Below, in pieces: positions 46,447 to 56,123 of a stretch of 64,000 bases of DNA (positions are counted from its first letter, which is position 1; the number at the start of each line of letters is the position of its first letter). Made by a program: the position numbers and the translations under genes. The DNA is from Terriglobales bacterium (GTDB lineage: Bacteria; Acidobacteriota; Terriglobia; Terriglobales; Acidobacteriaceae). The stretch is taken from assembly GCA_035764005.1 (NCBI GenBank), contig DASTZZ010000069.1, positions 1-64,000 on the forward strand. Direction: 5' to 3'. A model generated the notes under the pieces. The model searched no databases. It saw nothing but the letters and a program-made list of their open reading frames with translations, and was not told where the DNA came from.

Positions 46447-48873
46447 TTATTCATAGCGCAACGCAACCAGCGGATCTACCTGGGTTGCGCGATATGCTGG
46501 CAAGAAACATGCCAGCAGTCCAATTGTAATCAGCACCGCGAGGACGGCGGCGAAGGTGATTGGATCGCGGTCTGTGATTCCCCAGACCTGATTGCGCAGG
46601 AAGCGCGTGAGCACCAGGCTCGACAATTCACCGATGATAATTCCCACAGCAATGATCGTGAGTCCCCGCACGAATACCATTTTCATTACCGCACTCCGCT
46701 GTGCGCCCAGCGCCATGCGGATACCGATCTCGTGCGTCTGCAGGCTTACGGTGTACGCCATCAGGCTGAAGATACCGATCGCCACCAAGGCAAGGCCGAT
46801 GGCGGCAAATATCGCAAATATCAGCATGCCGAAGCGCGGCTCGGCGTAGGAGTTTTGCTGCAGGTGCTCGTCGAGCGTACCGGTCATAGTAAGAGCGACG
46901 CCCGGATCGACTGACCAGATCTCGCGTTGAACCGATGAGAGAATCGAAAGCGGATCGATTGCAGTCCGCACCAGCACGCCGCGTGCGAAGTCTCCCGATA
47001 CGCTGTACGGTGCGAATGCTTCAGGGACGGGAGCCTCCTTCACTCCCATGTTCTTCTCGTTAAAGGTGACGCCAATGATTTCGAAGTAGGCGTCGTGAGG
47101 AGACTGCGGCATTCGGTCGAGGGCATCGAATTTGATGGCCTTTCCAATCGGATCTTCGTTGCCAAAGAAATCGTGAGCCAGCCTTTCATTCACGACGATG
47201 ACATGGCGGGCTCCGTCCACATCGTTCTGAGTGAACGTGCGTCCGCGCATCAGGCGGATGCCGAGCGTCTTGAAGTAGTCCTCGCTGCAAAGTTGAAGCA
47301 GAGATCTTTTGTGCTCCTGCCCAGGGATCGTGACCTCGCTGCCAATTCCGCCGTACGGAGGCAGAGTGCTCGTTTCCGTCGCCGTGACTACTCCGGGCAA
47401 AGCCTGAATTTTCTGGAGCACGGCGCGGAAGAAAATCTGCTTTTGCTCTGCCGTGTCATACCGACCCCGAGGAAGCGGAGTGCGCGCAGTGAGGACGTGG
47501 TCGGGCGTAAATCCAAGATCGACGTGCTCCAGGGCGAACACGGTGCGCATCATGAGGCCGGCGGCTACCAGCAGAACGATCGAGAGCGCTACTTGCGAGA
47601 CAAGGAGCGTGGAGCGGAAGTCAATGCGATGCGGTGAACCACTGACGCCCTTCATAGCATCTTTGAGCCGATCATGGAGTTCTCCGCGCACCGAGTGCAG
47701 CGCTGGAGCGAGGCCGCAAAGGAGCGTGGTCAGCGCAGTCACTCCCACGGCAAAGGCGAGGACGCGAAGATTCAGCCGGACCACAGCTTCTGAAGGGATG
47801 AACTCCGGCGGGATCGCCGCGACGATTCCCTTCAGTCCGAAGTACGCAAACGCCCAGCCTGCAAGACAGCCCAACGCGGCGAGAAGGAAACTTTCCACCA
47901 GCAACTGCAACACAATGCGCGAGCGGCTTGCGCCGATCGACGCGCGAATTGCGATTTCCTTCTGGCGGCGGGTGGCACGAGCCAGCAGGAGGTTGGCGAC
48001 ATTGCTGCATGCAATCAGCAACAACATGCCGACGGCGCCGAGCAGAATGAACAGCGTTGTCCGGAAGTAGTGAACGACGGAGTCGGTGAGGGTCCAGGTC
48101 TTTATGCGGAAGTTGGCTGGGTACAGTTTGGGATAAATCTTTGCCAGTGAGTGACCGATCACGTCGAGATCGCTCGCCGCAGCCTCAAGTGTCACCCCGG
48201 GCTTGAGCCGCGCCATTACGCCCATAAAGTGAAACGGCTCCGCGTCGGCAGGGTTAATCACGATCGGAAGCCAGAAATCCCCGCTCCCATAACGGAACCG
48301 AGGCGGCATAACACCGACCAGAGTTGTTTGTTTACCGTTGAGCGTCAGCAGGCTACCGACGACATTGGGATCGGCTTGGAATTCCCTCTGCCACACGCGG
48401 TAGCTCATCACCGCAACCGGCGGGGCATCCGGACGTCCATCGTCGGGAACGATTCCGCGTCCCAAAATGGGCTTCACTCCGAGAAACTCCAGCATGTTCG
48501 GAGTCATTGCAAATCCGCTGAACTGCTTGGTACCAGCTTTCTCCGTGTAGAGCACATCCATGCCGCTGCCGGCGATGATGTCGGAGAAGACGTGGTTCTG
48601 GTCGCGGTAAGCTGCGAATTCCGCCATGGTAAAGCCAGGACGCCCTTCCTGGTCCGGCTTGGAATTATCGTGGACGTAGAATCTCACGATATTGTCTGGG
48701 TCCCGATACGGGAATGGCTCCAGGACGACGGCGTCGATCACGCTGAAGATGACGGTAGTGGCGCCAATGCCAAGCGCAAGAGCAAGGATGGCGAGCAGCG
48801 CGAAGCTGCGGTCCTTGCGAATGCCGCGCAGCCCATAGCGCAAATCTTGCCAGAGGTTACTCAGAACGTCCAT
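46447..48873 (-). CDS. Orphan duplicated MacB/FtsX-like permease (ADOP type)
   Basis: An 808-residue inner-membrane protein with two MacB_PCD plus FtsX units. The N-terminus LWQDLRYGLRGIRKDRSFAL with LALGIGATTVIFSVIDAVVL is diagnostic for acidobacterial duplicated orphan permeases; FtsX segments occur near 270-420 and 680-800 (ANLLLARATRRQKEIAIRAS; EIGIRMALGAQRSAVMKMVF). No ABC ATPase or periplasmic adaptor is adjacent, as usual for this group, so its energy source and substrate are unknown. I start at the ATG at 48873, preceded by GAGGAGAACC. It ends in ALRYE, as is typical. Confidence 0.92.
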   Translation of the reverse strand: MDVLSNLWQDLRYGLRGIRKDRSFALLAILALALGIGATTVIFSVIDAVVLEPFPYRDPDNIVRFYVHDNSKPDQEGRPGFTMAEFAAYRDQNHVFSDIIAGSGMDVLYTEKAGTKQFSGFAMTPNMLEFLGVKPILGRGIVPDDGRPDAPPVAVMSYRVWQREFQADPNVVGSLLTLNGKQTTLVGVMPPRFRYGSGDFWLPIVINPADAEPFHFMGVMARLKPGVTLEAAASDLDVIGHSLAKIYPKLYPANFRIKTWTLTDSVVHYFRTTLFILLGAVGMLLLIACSNVANLLLARATRRQKEIAIRASIGASRSRIVLQLLVESFLLAALGCLAGWAFAYFGLKGIVAAIPPEFIPSEAVVRLNLRVLAFAVGVTALTTLLCGLAPALHSVRGELHDRLKDAMKGVSGSPHRIDFRSTLLVSQVALSIVLLVAAGLMMRTVFALEHVDLGFTPDHVLTARTPLPRGRYDTAEQKQIFFRAVLQKIQALPGVVTATETSTLPPYGGIGSEVTIPGQEHKRSLLQLCSEDYFKTLGIRLMRGRTFTQNDVDGARHVIVVNERLAHDFFGNEDPIGKAIKFDALDRMPQSPHDAYFEIIGVTFNEKNMGVKEAPVPEAFAPYSVSGDFARGVLVRTAIDPLSILSSVQREIWSVDPGVALTMTGTLDEHLQQNSYAEPRFGMLIFAIFAAIGLALVAIGIFSLMAYTVSLQTHEIGIRMALGAQRSAVMKMVFVRGLTIIAVGIIIGELSSLVLTRFLRNQVWGITDRDPITFAAVLAVLITIGLLACFLPAYRATQVDPLVALRYE

Positions 48874-49101
48874 GGTTCTCCTCGGAAGAGAGCCGCCAAA
48901 ATCATACATCTCATGGATGAAGCGAGCGTCCGTCGATTCAGTGAAACCTCTCTACACGCGCCGATTACGCGATCACCCGATTCTTCTCTATACCCATCCC
49001 TGTCCTCTCAGCCTCCCCCCTGCCCCTCCCCTTTTCGCAAAATCCCTGGAGCAAAGGGCTTAGCCCCGATTCCCGCTCATTTTCCCAATTTGGAATACAG
49101 C

Positions 49102-49143
49102 ATCTTGGGATCGCGACTTTTACAAATCCAATATCTTGGGATC
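49102..49143. repeat. Two direct copies of ATCTTGGGATC
   Basis: ATCTTGGGATC at 49102-49112 and again at 49133-49143, 31 bp apart (about three helical turns), in the spacer between the orphan permease gene and the next gene. They could be an operator or part of a dispersed repeat. Confidence 0.5.
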
Positions 49144-50557
49144 ACCACTTGAGAATTGCGCCTTTCCCCGCTCTCCGTACCGCTACCGTGGCTACCTGGA
49201 TTCCGTAAAGCAGAGTTGCCGCTCGTTTCGGGTCTATCCTTTCGTTCGCCAGGTGGCGGCAGATGTTGCTTACCGCCATCTTGATCGCGAGATCGTCTTC
49301 CAGCACCGGCATCTCCAGCGGGGAACGTGCTGCGGCGCGCGAACCTGCACTCGTGGTGTTTTTGCGCTTGCGATCCTCCGCAGTCTTAGAGTGGAAGTAG
49401 CAAAACCGCTTGCGCCGCAGCGCCGGTGAACCGCACTGTTGGCCATCGGCCTTGATGAACTGGCAGCGCGGTGCGTCGTCGGCAGTTCGCGCTTTCTCGT
49501 CCGGTTCGTTCAGCGGGATCGGCTTGTCGTAATCGTAGTTGTCAATGTAGGCCTGATACTTCTCAGGATCCAAGGCAGCGGCAGCAAGCTCCGGATAGAC
49601 AGTCTTGATGTACTCACCCCACCACACCAGGCGCATGGAGTTCATTGGCTCCTCGAGCTCCTGATCGGGATCATCCCAAAGCCACGGATGCCGGTTCTCG
49701 AACTCTTCTCCTCTCGTGTTGGCTTGCTCCATATCTCTGGCATCGAGAGCGCAGACGTCTTGATCTCCCGAACTGCCATCCGGGGAAAGAGCAACCGCAG
49801 CGTTCGTGCGATCAGTCTCCGTGGGCTGCGGTTGACCCGTTTCAGCCGGACGAATCGCCGAATGAAGCTCTTCGCTCGGTGCCGGCTTGGGTGCAGCGCA
49901 CGGATCTGTCGTGGGCGAATTAATGAGCGAATTGGGAAAAGATGACTTCGCTTCTGCAGCCGGATCGCCTTCTGCGCCTGGGCTAGCCGGTTCTGTAGCA
50001 GGAACCAATTTCCCGTCCAGAGAAAGAGCAAATTTCTCTCTGTCAGGGTTGGTGCCAGCTAAGATCTGCGTGCGTCCATTGGGAGTTTCTTGTTTAGCCG
50101 AGCGCTCCGCCTGAGGCGGACCAAGTGCCGATGGCCGGTTTTCCCGCGCCACACCGAGCCGCTCGAGCATCTCCGGATAGGTAGAGGTGATTAGCCCATT
50201 CGGTCCGATGACCTTGGTGCTAACCGGCGCGCCGGCGCTCGCCTCTGTGTAGTGTTCACAGATTGTGATCAGCACCTCCTCTCCTCTAACGCGCACAGTG
50301 TGGCTGGTTCGCTTGTCCCACTCGCTCGTACATGAAGCTTGAGGCTGGGTCGCGATGCCCGGCGCGACCAGCAACCCCATCTTCTGCCGGTAGAGCATCT
50401 GCAGCATGTGGTCATAGGTGGGCGCCTCAAGACCAGTGTCAGAGCGAAACCAATGCCGCTCCGCCACCCCGGGAACATTGCCCTCAGACTCCCAGCATTC
50501 CCAGAACTGAAACTCAAAGTCCGCAATCCGGCCAGTTCGTGGCTCCTCTCGCTTCAT
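49142..50557 (-). CDS. Hypothetical protein with C-terminal Cys/His module, 471 aa
   Basis: The N-terminal part (about 1-130) is globular and unrecognised. The middle (about 140-290) is low in complexity and rich in P, S, E and D. The C-terminal third has CQFIKADGQQCGSPALRRKR followed by FCYFH, a likely zinc-binding C-x8-C-x9/10-C-x2-H module, and then LEDDLAIKMAVSNICRHLAN and RIDPKRAATLLYGIQVATVA. This last pairing recurs in many acidobacterial proteins of unknown function, from general knowledge. It may be a nucleic-acid-binding or regulatory protein; this is inference. No signal peptide. Confidence 0.65.
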   Translation of the reverse strand: MKREEPRTGRIADFEFQFWECWESEGNVPGVAERHWFRSDTGLEAPTYDHMLQMLYRQKMGLLVAPGIATQPQASCTSEWDKRTSHTVRVRGEEVLITICEHYTEASAGAPVSTKVIGPNGLITSTYPEMLERLGVARENRPSALGPPQAERSAKQETPNGRTQILAGTNPDREKFALSLDGKLVPATEPASPGAEGDPAAEAKSSFPNSLINSPTTDPCAAPKPAPSEELHSAIRPAETGQPQPTETDRTNAAVALSPDGSSGDQDVCALDARDMEQANTRGEEFENRHPWLWDDPDQELEEPMNSMRLVWWGEYIKTVYPELAAAALDPEKYQAYIDNYDYDKPIPLNEPDEKARTADDAPRCQFIKADGQQCGSPALRRKRFCYFHSKTAEDRKRKNTTSAGSRAAARSPLEMPVLEDDLAIKMAVSNICRHLANERIDPKRAATLLYGIQVATVAVRRAGKGAILKW

Positions 50558-50830
50558 CTTGTATTCTCCTTTTGTTCGCTCACGATTGTACCGTAATGGA
50601 ACTGCAGTTGAGCGGCTGATTCGAAGAAAAATAATGTGGAAATCTCAACGAAGAATCAGCGAGTTGCGGAGGTTAGACCCACGGTATTTTGATCCGTGGT
50701 TCGTCAAGATCAAAACACAACACGGATTGCACGGATGTTACGGATTTGTAAATGACAGAAGCGAGGGCGGTCTCCAGCAATCTCGATTGCCTGGAAGCAG
50801 TATCATTGAACGGTTCGACGGAGTGTGGCT

Positions 50831-51832
50831 ATGCGACGCCTCATTCTCTTCTTCTGCTGCAATGTCACCTGCGCAGCCGTTCTTTGCGTTACCTCTTTTG
50901 CTGATTCCAAAGCTAAGACTGACGTGGAACTGCGCGGCCTGCACGGGCCTGTCCGTTTCGTACACAGCGAAACTAGATTGTTTAGGCCGGATGGCCAGCC
51001 AGCGACTCAACGCTTCGTTCGGAGGTTCAGCTGCGTCGTGCCCACGAACCAGCAAGAAGACATCAGCTTCGATCGCGATGGATGGATCACCGAAATCGTG
51101 AGATATGCCGCAGGCATAAAGACGGAGGATCTGATCTTCCGCCGCAATGGGTGGATCATCCTCTCCCAAGAGACGACATTCTTCACTGGACCTAAGGCGC
51201 GCAAAGAAGTGCAGACGAACGACGCGCAGGGTCGGCCCATGGAGCTGCTCATCTCTACTCTGAGCGGCACTCTGCTGGAGCGCACCGAGCGCCAATACGG
51301 AACAGGAGGTATACGCGAGCTAACCTACGATGGTTCGGGCAAACTGCTCGATGACACTCTGAGGACGGAGAAGGAGGAGCGTATAGACGGTGGTCTAGTG
51401 CAACGAACGTCCGCCAATGGGAATCTCGAAAGTGTTGTAACCAGGCAGGGCACGCGTTCCCAGGCTATCCGCTACTCCAGCGATGGCACAGTGAAGTTAC
51501 GATCGATTTTTGAAACCGGTAATAACGAAGCCTATGGTGGCATAACCACCAAGGACGGCTTTGAGAGTGCGTTTACGAGAGACACAGCCGGAAACAACTT
51601 CCAGATTTCCCATGACCCGAAGGTCGGCTGGACAGTAACCACGAGCAGCCGGAGCAGCATAAAAAGGGAGCACTCCGACCAGAATGGGAATTTGCTAAAT
51701 ACTGTGACTACAAGCTACGACCAGTATGATCAGCACGGAAGCTGGATTCATTCGACCGATTCCACCACTGTTCCAAACTCAGAGCCGCGAGTGGATTCGG
51801 ATACCACACGCACCATCACCTACTACGAGTAG
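50831..51832 (+). CDS. Secreted YD/RHS-like hypothetical protein, 333 aa
   Basis: An exported protein with a short signal peptide (LILFFCCNVTCAAVLCVTS). The mature chain consists of repeated short beta strands with patterns such as ELTYDGSGKLLDD, IRYSSDGTVKLRS and REHSDQNGNLLNTV, like single YD/RHS repeats, without an RHS core or toxin tail. Function unknown. Two in-frame starts (GTG at 50825, ATG at 50831) are possible. Confidence 0.72.
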   Translation: MRRLILFFCCNVTCAAVLCVTSFADSKAKTDVELRGLHGPVRFVHSETRLFRPDGQPATQRFVRRFSCVVPTNQQEDISFDRDGWITEIVRYAAGIKTEDLIFRRNGWIILSQETTFFTGPKARKEVQTNDAQGRPMELLISTLSGTLLERTERQYGTGGIRELTYDGSGKLLDDTLRTEKEERIDGGLVQRTSANGNLESVVTRQGTRSQAIRYSSDGTVKLRSIFETGNNEAYGGITTKDGFESAFTRDTAGNNFQISHDPKVGWTVTTSSRSSIKREHSDQNGNLLNTVTTSYDQYDQHGSWIHSTDSTTVPNSEPRVDSDTTRTITYYE

Positions 51833-52207
51833 ATCGTTCGCCGTTCACGCCGCGGAGAGCAGTCGCCTGGGTCGGGTAATTCGATATAGGGTATTTGTCA
51901 TCCTGAGCCTGGGTTGAAACAGCAAAAAAACTCGATGGATTCCCGTTATGGGATTCTCCCCAGACGAAGCGACCATCGCTCCTGACGGTCCAGGTCTTCC
52001 CACACGAAACCAACAATTTCGCAAGACCAATTCGGCAGAATCGAAGATCGCACATCCTACTTCGAGAGAAGGATTCCCAACTTGGGAGCCTCGGGTGTCG
52101 CAGAAAGTCGGTGCCCGGAGCCGTAGCGACGGGGGTGCTTTCGTTCATGCGCTGCGTCTCGCTACGCACAGGCCTTCGGCAGAGTGGTAGTGGATTCCTT
52201 CATCCGT
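51833..52207. other. Intergenic region with dispersed repeat fragments
   Basis: No gene is seen. TGTCATCCTGAGCCTGGG at 51896 is a single TGTCATCC-type end without a matching right end. GCTACGCACAGGCCTTCGGC at 52161 recurs with two changes at 59178 in a 27-bp match. Confidence 0.5.
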
Positions 52208-52801
52208 TTACTCGTTCTTAAAGGTAGCCAGAAGGATCGCTCCGCCCAGAACTGCAGCTAGACTGGACCCCAGCTCAAACAGTCCGATAAGACGCGCACT
52301 TGCCAGTTCGTAACGTACGGACGAAACCAGGGCTGGGGAATGCGAAAACTTCCAGGCCAGGATAAATCCCGTTACTCCCAACCCAGCAAAGAACAGCCCC
52401 GTTACCGCACCAATGGCCTTCGCAGCACGTCCAGCAATCACACTAATTCTCTTAGTGCTATCTGCATCCAGATGATGATTACTTTGGCGCGCGGCCACGG
52501 CGATCTGCCTCTCTGAACTGCCTGGCGGAATCAAGTCAATCTCTCTCATTTCCGGAATCCCTGCAAAAACTCGCCAAGGCAAATGCCGGAAAGCCGACCA
52601 CACGAGATAGATTCCCAGCGCACTGAACGGAGCAAAAAGAACCAGCCGTGAAAGAACGGAAAACAAACTGCGCATGCTGGGGTCGGGCGAGGTCTGCCGG
52701 CCGAGTGAGCGGCAAAGCCAGATCCCCCAGGCTGAAATTGCGGAACAAGCTACGACAACGATCAACCGTAGCCATTGCGACAATGATCTATCCATTTTCA
52801 T
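52208..52801 (-). CDS. Hypothetical four-helix membrane protein, 197 aa
   Basis: I do not recognise the family. Four hydrophobic segments are visible: about 12-30 (LIVVVACSAISAWGIWLC), 45-67 (LFSVLSRLVLFAPFSALGIY), 128-150 (AIGAVTGLFFAGLGVTGFIL) and 172-192. A soluble loop of about 55 residues separates the second and third. The gene is isolated and convergent with the YD-like gene. Confidence 0.65.
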   Translation of the reverse strand: MKMDRSLSQWLRLIVVVACSAISAWGIWLCRSLGRQTSPDPSMRSLFSVLSRLVLFAPFSALGIYLVWSAFRHLPWRVFAGIPEMREIDLIPPGSSERQIAVAARQSNHHLDADSTKRISVIAGRAAKAIGAVTGLFFAGLGVTGFILAWKFSHSPALVSSVRYELASARLIGLFELGSSLAAVLGGAILLATFKNE

Positions 52802-53255
52802 CAGAGCCCGCGTTGTCGTTCAGCATTTTCTCAGAAACGCACTATCGCGGTTCGTACGGATCTGGTTACTTTGGTGATCACTTTATCCTTCCCATTATGG
52901 AGCTTTGAAACCTTCTGGCAAGACTTCTAAAGAGCGGGTCGGCTGCGCTAAAAAGAAATGAGACATGCGAGTGAACAGGCTGTGGTCTTTCTGAGGCAGT
53001 TACGACCTAAGTCTTCATTTCCATAAACACGTTGACTCGAGCGTATTGGGACCGAATTACCTGGTCAGGCAAACCGTCTTCGGCGCCCACGGAAAGTCAT
53101 AGAGGTGAATCGTGTTTGCCATTTTGCGATTGGTTTTGAGGTATACATCTGACGGGAGTACCAAAGTGCGGCGGAGTCGGATGAAGCACGAAAATAAGTG
53201 ACTAAAATCATGGGCAGAACACACAAGTCCGATCACCCGGAATCAATCGTTTCGA
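52802..53255. other. 454-bp spacer with no recognised feature
   Basis: This is the divergent region between the four-helix membrane protein gene and the 586-residue secreted protein gene. Only short frames occur. A CCGATCACCCGGAATC string near 53231 resembles two units of the octamer repeat family. I see nothing else. Confidence 0.5.
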
Positions 53256-55016
53256 ATGAAGGCGAAAGTCGCAATTTGGGCCATTCTGCTTGCCGTCGCT
53301 TTGGTGCCGACTTGTCTTTCGGCGCAGCCGACGCAGCATGATTGGTACATCACGAGGGTAGAACATCACGCTCCCATCGAAGTCATCTCACTTACCAGCG
53401 ACGATGGTTCGGTTCGCGTTACTGTTCCCGATCACATTTTCACTGGAGAGCGTTTCTACGGTACGGTCGAATTACCGCCGGAAGGCGCCAGCACGGCCAC
53501 GCAAAGCTACTTGCTGCATTTTGGTGAAGAGGTAGCCGCCGCAAAGAATGGAAAATTTTCGTGGCAGGCACCGATCGTTTCCGCTGACACGGACGTTCCG
53601 CTTCTCGTCACAGACTTCCGAGGCGCACGTGTGGCCCTGGCGACGCTCACGGTATATGCACACCCCGCCGTGGACGGACAGGAAACGCCGCTCTATATCC
53701 CACGGATCGCTCAAGCTGGCCGCCCACTTGTCATAAGCGGATCCTTCGATGGTACGGGCGCGGGCATCTCTCTCGACTTCGGCAGCGAGGCTGCCGAGCT
53801 GATCACGCAAAGCCCTCATGAGTCAGTGTTCATGGTTCCACACGGACTGCTTGGGAAGACGAACTACGCCTTTGCGCAAAACGGGAAAACGCGGGGCGGA
53901 GTGATCCGTTGCATGGTGCTGGAACAAAGGCTTGGTTCGACTTCGCTGCGCAACGCTGCCAACACACCTTACCAACTCGTTGTCCGAGGACTAGCGGAAA
54001 TTGATCGCGAAGTGGCAATCAGCTTCCGCAATGAGACGCCGACACTGGCATCATTCGGCCCAGCGCGCGTGACGCCGAAAAACCGCAAAAGTGAGCCTGC
54101 CGAGATTATTTATTTTCCGCACGACGCCGAACTTGTATTCATTCAACCTGCGTGGGTGCAGAAGGACGGCACGTTCAGGATCGACCGAGTTCTTACTGGT
54201 ATCCAGCCGGGCGAGATTCGTGTGAGCGCATTCGTCGTCGTTCCGGCAGATATGGAAGAAGAGGTCTCCCTTCTATTGAAAATGGCGCGGCAAAACTTCA
54301 CCGACCTGCCGGGGCAAGAGCACGCCGCCATTATGCGCGAGCGCTATGGCGATCGCGCGATGCAGCTCCTCGAGAGTGTGCTCGACCGGCAGCCTGATTT
54401 TGGTGAAGCTGCCGACGCGATGCTGTATCTCGATGCGGACGCTGCTGCTCCCGCGATTTTCCGCGCAATCGGCCGCAAGCCCATTTACAACTGGGATTTC
54501 GCGCTGGATTGGTACATGCGCAAGCTCGACAAAGACGCGAATTATCGATTTCGCAAAGAGCTGCACACGGCGGCAACGCAGATCATCGAAGCGGCACCGA
54601 CTGTCACCGCGGTGCGTGCTCTAGTGCAGACAGGCTCGGCCGCCGATGTTCCGATTCTGGAACAGGCGTATATGATTCCCGACCTGCACCCGGTCAACCG
54701 GAATATGGTGGAAGCGGCGCTGGGCAAGTACGGCAATGAGGCTGCGGTACAGGCGATCGAAAACAAACTGAGCGTTGTTGTTGCCGAGGTACCGCCGGGA
54801 CTGGACTTCAGGTGGGCTACGGAGGAGGCAGCTTTTACGCAAAGCGCAAGACTCATCCCGGCTTTGTGCCGGCACCTGCACGATCGCTCGTGGGATTTCG
54901 GCGATTACTCCGTGGCTCCTGCAAGCGACGCTGCCGCCGCGATTGAGCAGATTCGGAAAGCAAATAAAAACATAGATCCTCAGCAGCTTGAATGTTCGGC
55001 AGAGCAAAAGCAGTAG
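53256..55016 (+). CDS. Large secreted hypothetical protein with helical repeat C-terminus
   Basis: A 586-residue exported protein with signal peptide (VAIWAILLAVALVPTCLSAQ). The first half (about 25-330) is beta-rich, looking like two or three Ig-like domains (FTGERFYGTVELPPEG; AGRPLVISGSFDGTGAGISL). The second half (about 335-575) is helical with HEAT-like character (RALVQTGSAADVPILEQAYM; ALGKYGNEAAVQAIENKLSV). No catalytic motif is seen. An envelope or surface scaffold is plausible. A perfect palindrome CTGTCACCCCGGGGTGACAG lies just after the stop. Confidence 0.72.
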   Translation: MKAKVAIWAILLAVALVPTCLSAQPTQHDWYITRVEHHAPIEVISLTSDDGSVRVTVPDHIFTGERFYGTVELPPEGASTATQSYLLHFGEEVAAAKNGKFSWQAPIVSADTDVPLLVTDFRGARVALATLTVYAHPAVDGQETPLYIPRIAQAGRPLVISGSFDGTGAGISLDFGSEAAELITQSPHESVFMVPHGLLGKTNYAFAQNGKTRGGVIRCMVLEQRLGSTSLRNAANTPYQLVVRGLAEIDREVAISFRNETPTLASFGPARVTPKNRKSEPAEIIYFPHDAELVFIQPAWVQKDGTFRIDRVLTGIQPGEIRVSAFVVVPADMEEEVSLLLKMARQNFTDLPGQEHAAIMRERYGDRAMQLLESVLDRQPDFGEAADAMLYLDADAAAPAIFRAIGRKPIYNWDFALDWYMRKLDKDANYRFRKELHTAATQIIEAAPTVTAVRALVQTGSAADVPILEQAYMIPDLHPVNRNMVEAALGKYGNEAAVQAIENKLSVVVAEVPPGLDFRWATEEAAFTQSARLIPALCRHLHDRSWDFGDYSVAPASDAAAAIEQIRKANKNIDPQQLECSAEQKQ

Positions 55017-55020
55017 CGCG

Positions 55021-55040
55021 CTGTCACCCCGGGGTGACAG
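55021..55040. repeat. Perfect 20-bp palindrome between convergent genes
   Basis: CTGTCACCCCGGGGTGACAG has full dyad symmetry with no loop. It lies four bases after the 586-residue protein gene and 23 bases before the end of the convergent TonB/TPR gene. Without a T tract it is not a standard terminator, though it may act on both strands. Confidence 0.6.
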
Positions 55041-55063
55041 ACGGGACGAGACCGCCGCTTCCC

Positions 55064-55987
55064 TCAGTCGGGCTTGATGTCTGTTCTGACTACGATCGCC
55101 TGCGCGGCGTTGTCGAGCGCGTCGGCGTCAGCGTTCTTGCCTACGTGACGCAGCAAGATTGCGTGCTCGGACATGATGGTCTTCAATGTCTTCGCATACT
55201 GGTTCTTTAGGAACTCAGATCCAATCTTGTTTTGAGCAGCTCGGAGAGTAGTTTCTGCACGTTCGTAATAGGGGATGGCTTCCTCAGTGCGGTGATTCGT
55301 CGTTAATCCCATTCCCATGTGGTGATAGGCGTATGCCATCTCGGCATCGTCGTCGTGCAGCTTTTTCTTTGCACTTTCGAGCTGGTGTTGAAAATAGGTG
55401 AGCGCCTCGGGAAATTTGTAATCATAGAAGTAGGCTTGTCCCAACAGCCCGTAAGCTTCAAAGCGCTCCATTTCGCGCGCGGCGGGTAGCTGCTCGCCCA
55501 GCTTAGCCTCTTCTGTGCAGATGCTCTGCGCCTCGGAGAAGTGGCCGGCGGAAATCGCAGCGCGACACCGCTTGTCGTCAGCGAAGTACCGGCGCGAAGT
55601 CTCCTCTTCCTTTTTATAGTTCGCGTCGGGGATCCCCAGCGAAAACGGAATCGACACCGCTGTTGTGACCTCGGATGCTTTCCCGTCAACCAAGAATGGG
55701 CTGTAATGCCACTGCTTCACCGCTTCTATCGACGACTCGATGAGCATGGGGTTGCCACTGACTCTGTCCACACGTAAAACTGACCCATCTGCGGCAATGA
55801 CCAGCTTAAGAACTACTGTGTCCTGTATCCGGAGCGTCTTGGCAAAGGTGGGATACACGGGATCGATCTTCTTAACGAGGTGGTGCGCGGCGTCTTCAGC
55901 AGACACTTCAGCAATCTTTGCGGGCGAAGGCGCAATAACAAAGAACAACACGGCAACTGAGCATAGAGCGCGAACAATCACGGCCAC
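55064..55987 (-). CDS. Secreted TonB-C domain/TPR protein
   Basis: A 307-residue exported protein with signal peptide (ALCSVAVLFFVIAPSPAK), a TonB C-terminal-like domain at about 35-115 (IDPVYPTFAKTLRIQDTVVL, DGSVLRVDRVSGNPMLIESS, AVKQWHYSPFLVDGK) and a TPR region (about 140-300). True TonB proteins have this domain at the C-terminus behind a membrane anchor; here it is at the N-terminus after a cleavable signal, so energy transfer is unlikely and a binding role is more probable. No exbB/exbD is adjacent. Confidence 0.8.
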   Translation of the reverse strand: MAVIVRALCSVAVLFFVIAPSPAKIAEVSAEDAAHHLVKKIDPVYPTFAKTLRIQDTVVLKLVIAADGSVLRVDRVSGNPMLIESSIEAVKQWHYSPFLVDGKASEVTTAVSIPFSLGIPDANYKKEEETSRRYFADDKRCRAAISAGHFSEAQSICTEEAKLGEQLPAAREMERFEAYGLLGQAYFYDYKFPEALTYFQHQLESAKKKLHDDDAEMAYAYHHMGMGLTTNHRTEEAIPYYERAETTLRAAQNKIGSEFLKNQYAKTLKTIMSEHAILLRHVGKNADADALDNAAQAIVVRTDIKPD

Positions 55988-56123
55988 CGATGATATCGCA
56001 ACCGTCCACCTCCAATCGCAAGCGGTTTGCGCATGAAGTCTTCAGGCATCGGCGTGCAGATTGTGGACGAGATCGAACTGGTACCTTACTGCCTGAAGGC
56101 ATTCACTGTGCTTCTACATCTTT

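Noticed and set aside
48151-49152. 333-codon plus-strand open frame opposite the permease
   Set aside because: It is antisense to a clear ADOP permease, has His/Arg-rich composition without any family pattern and no ribosome site.
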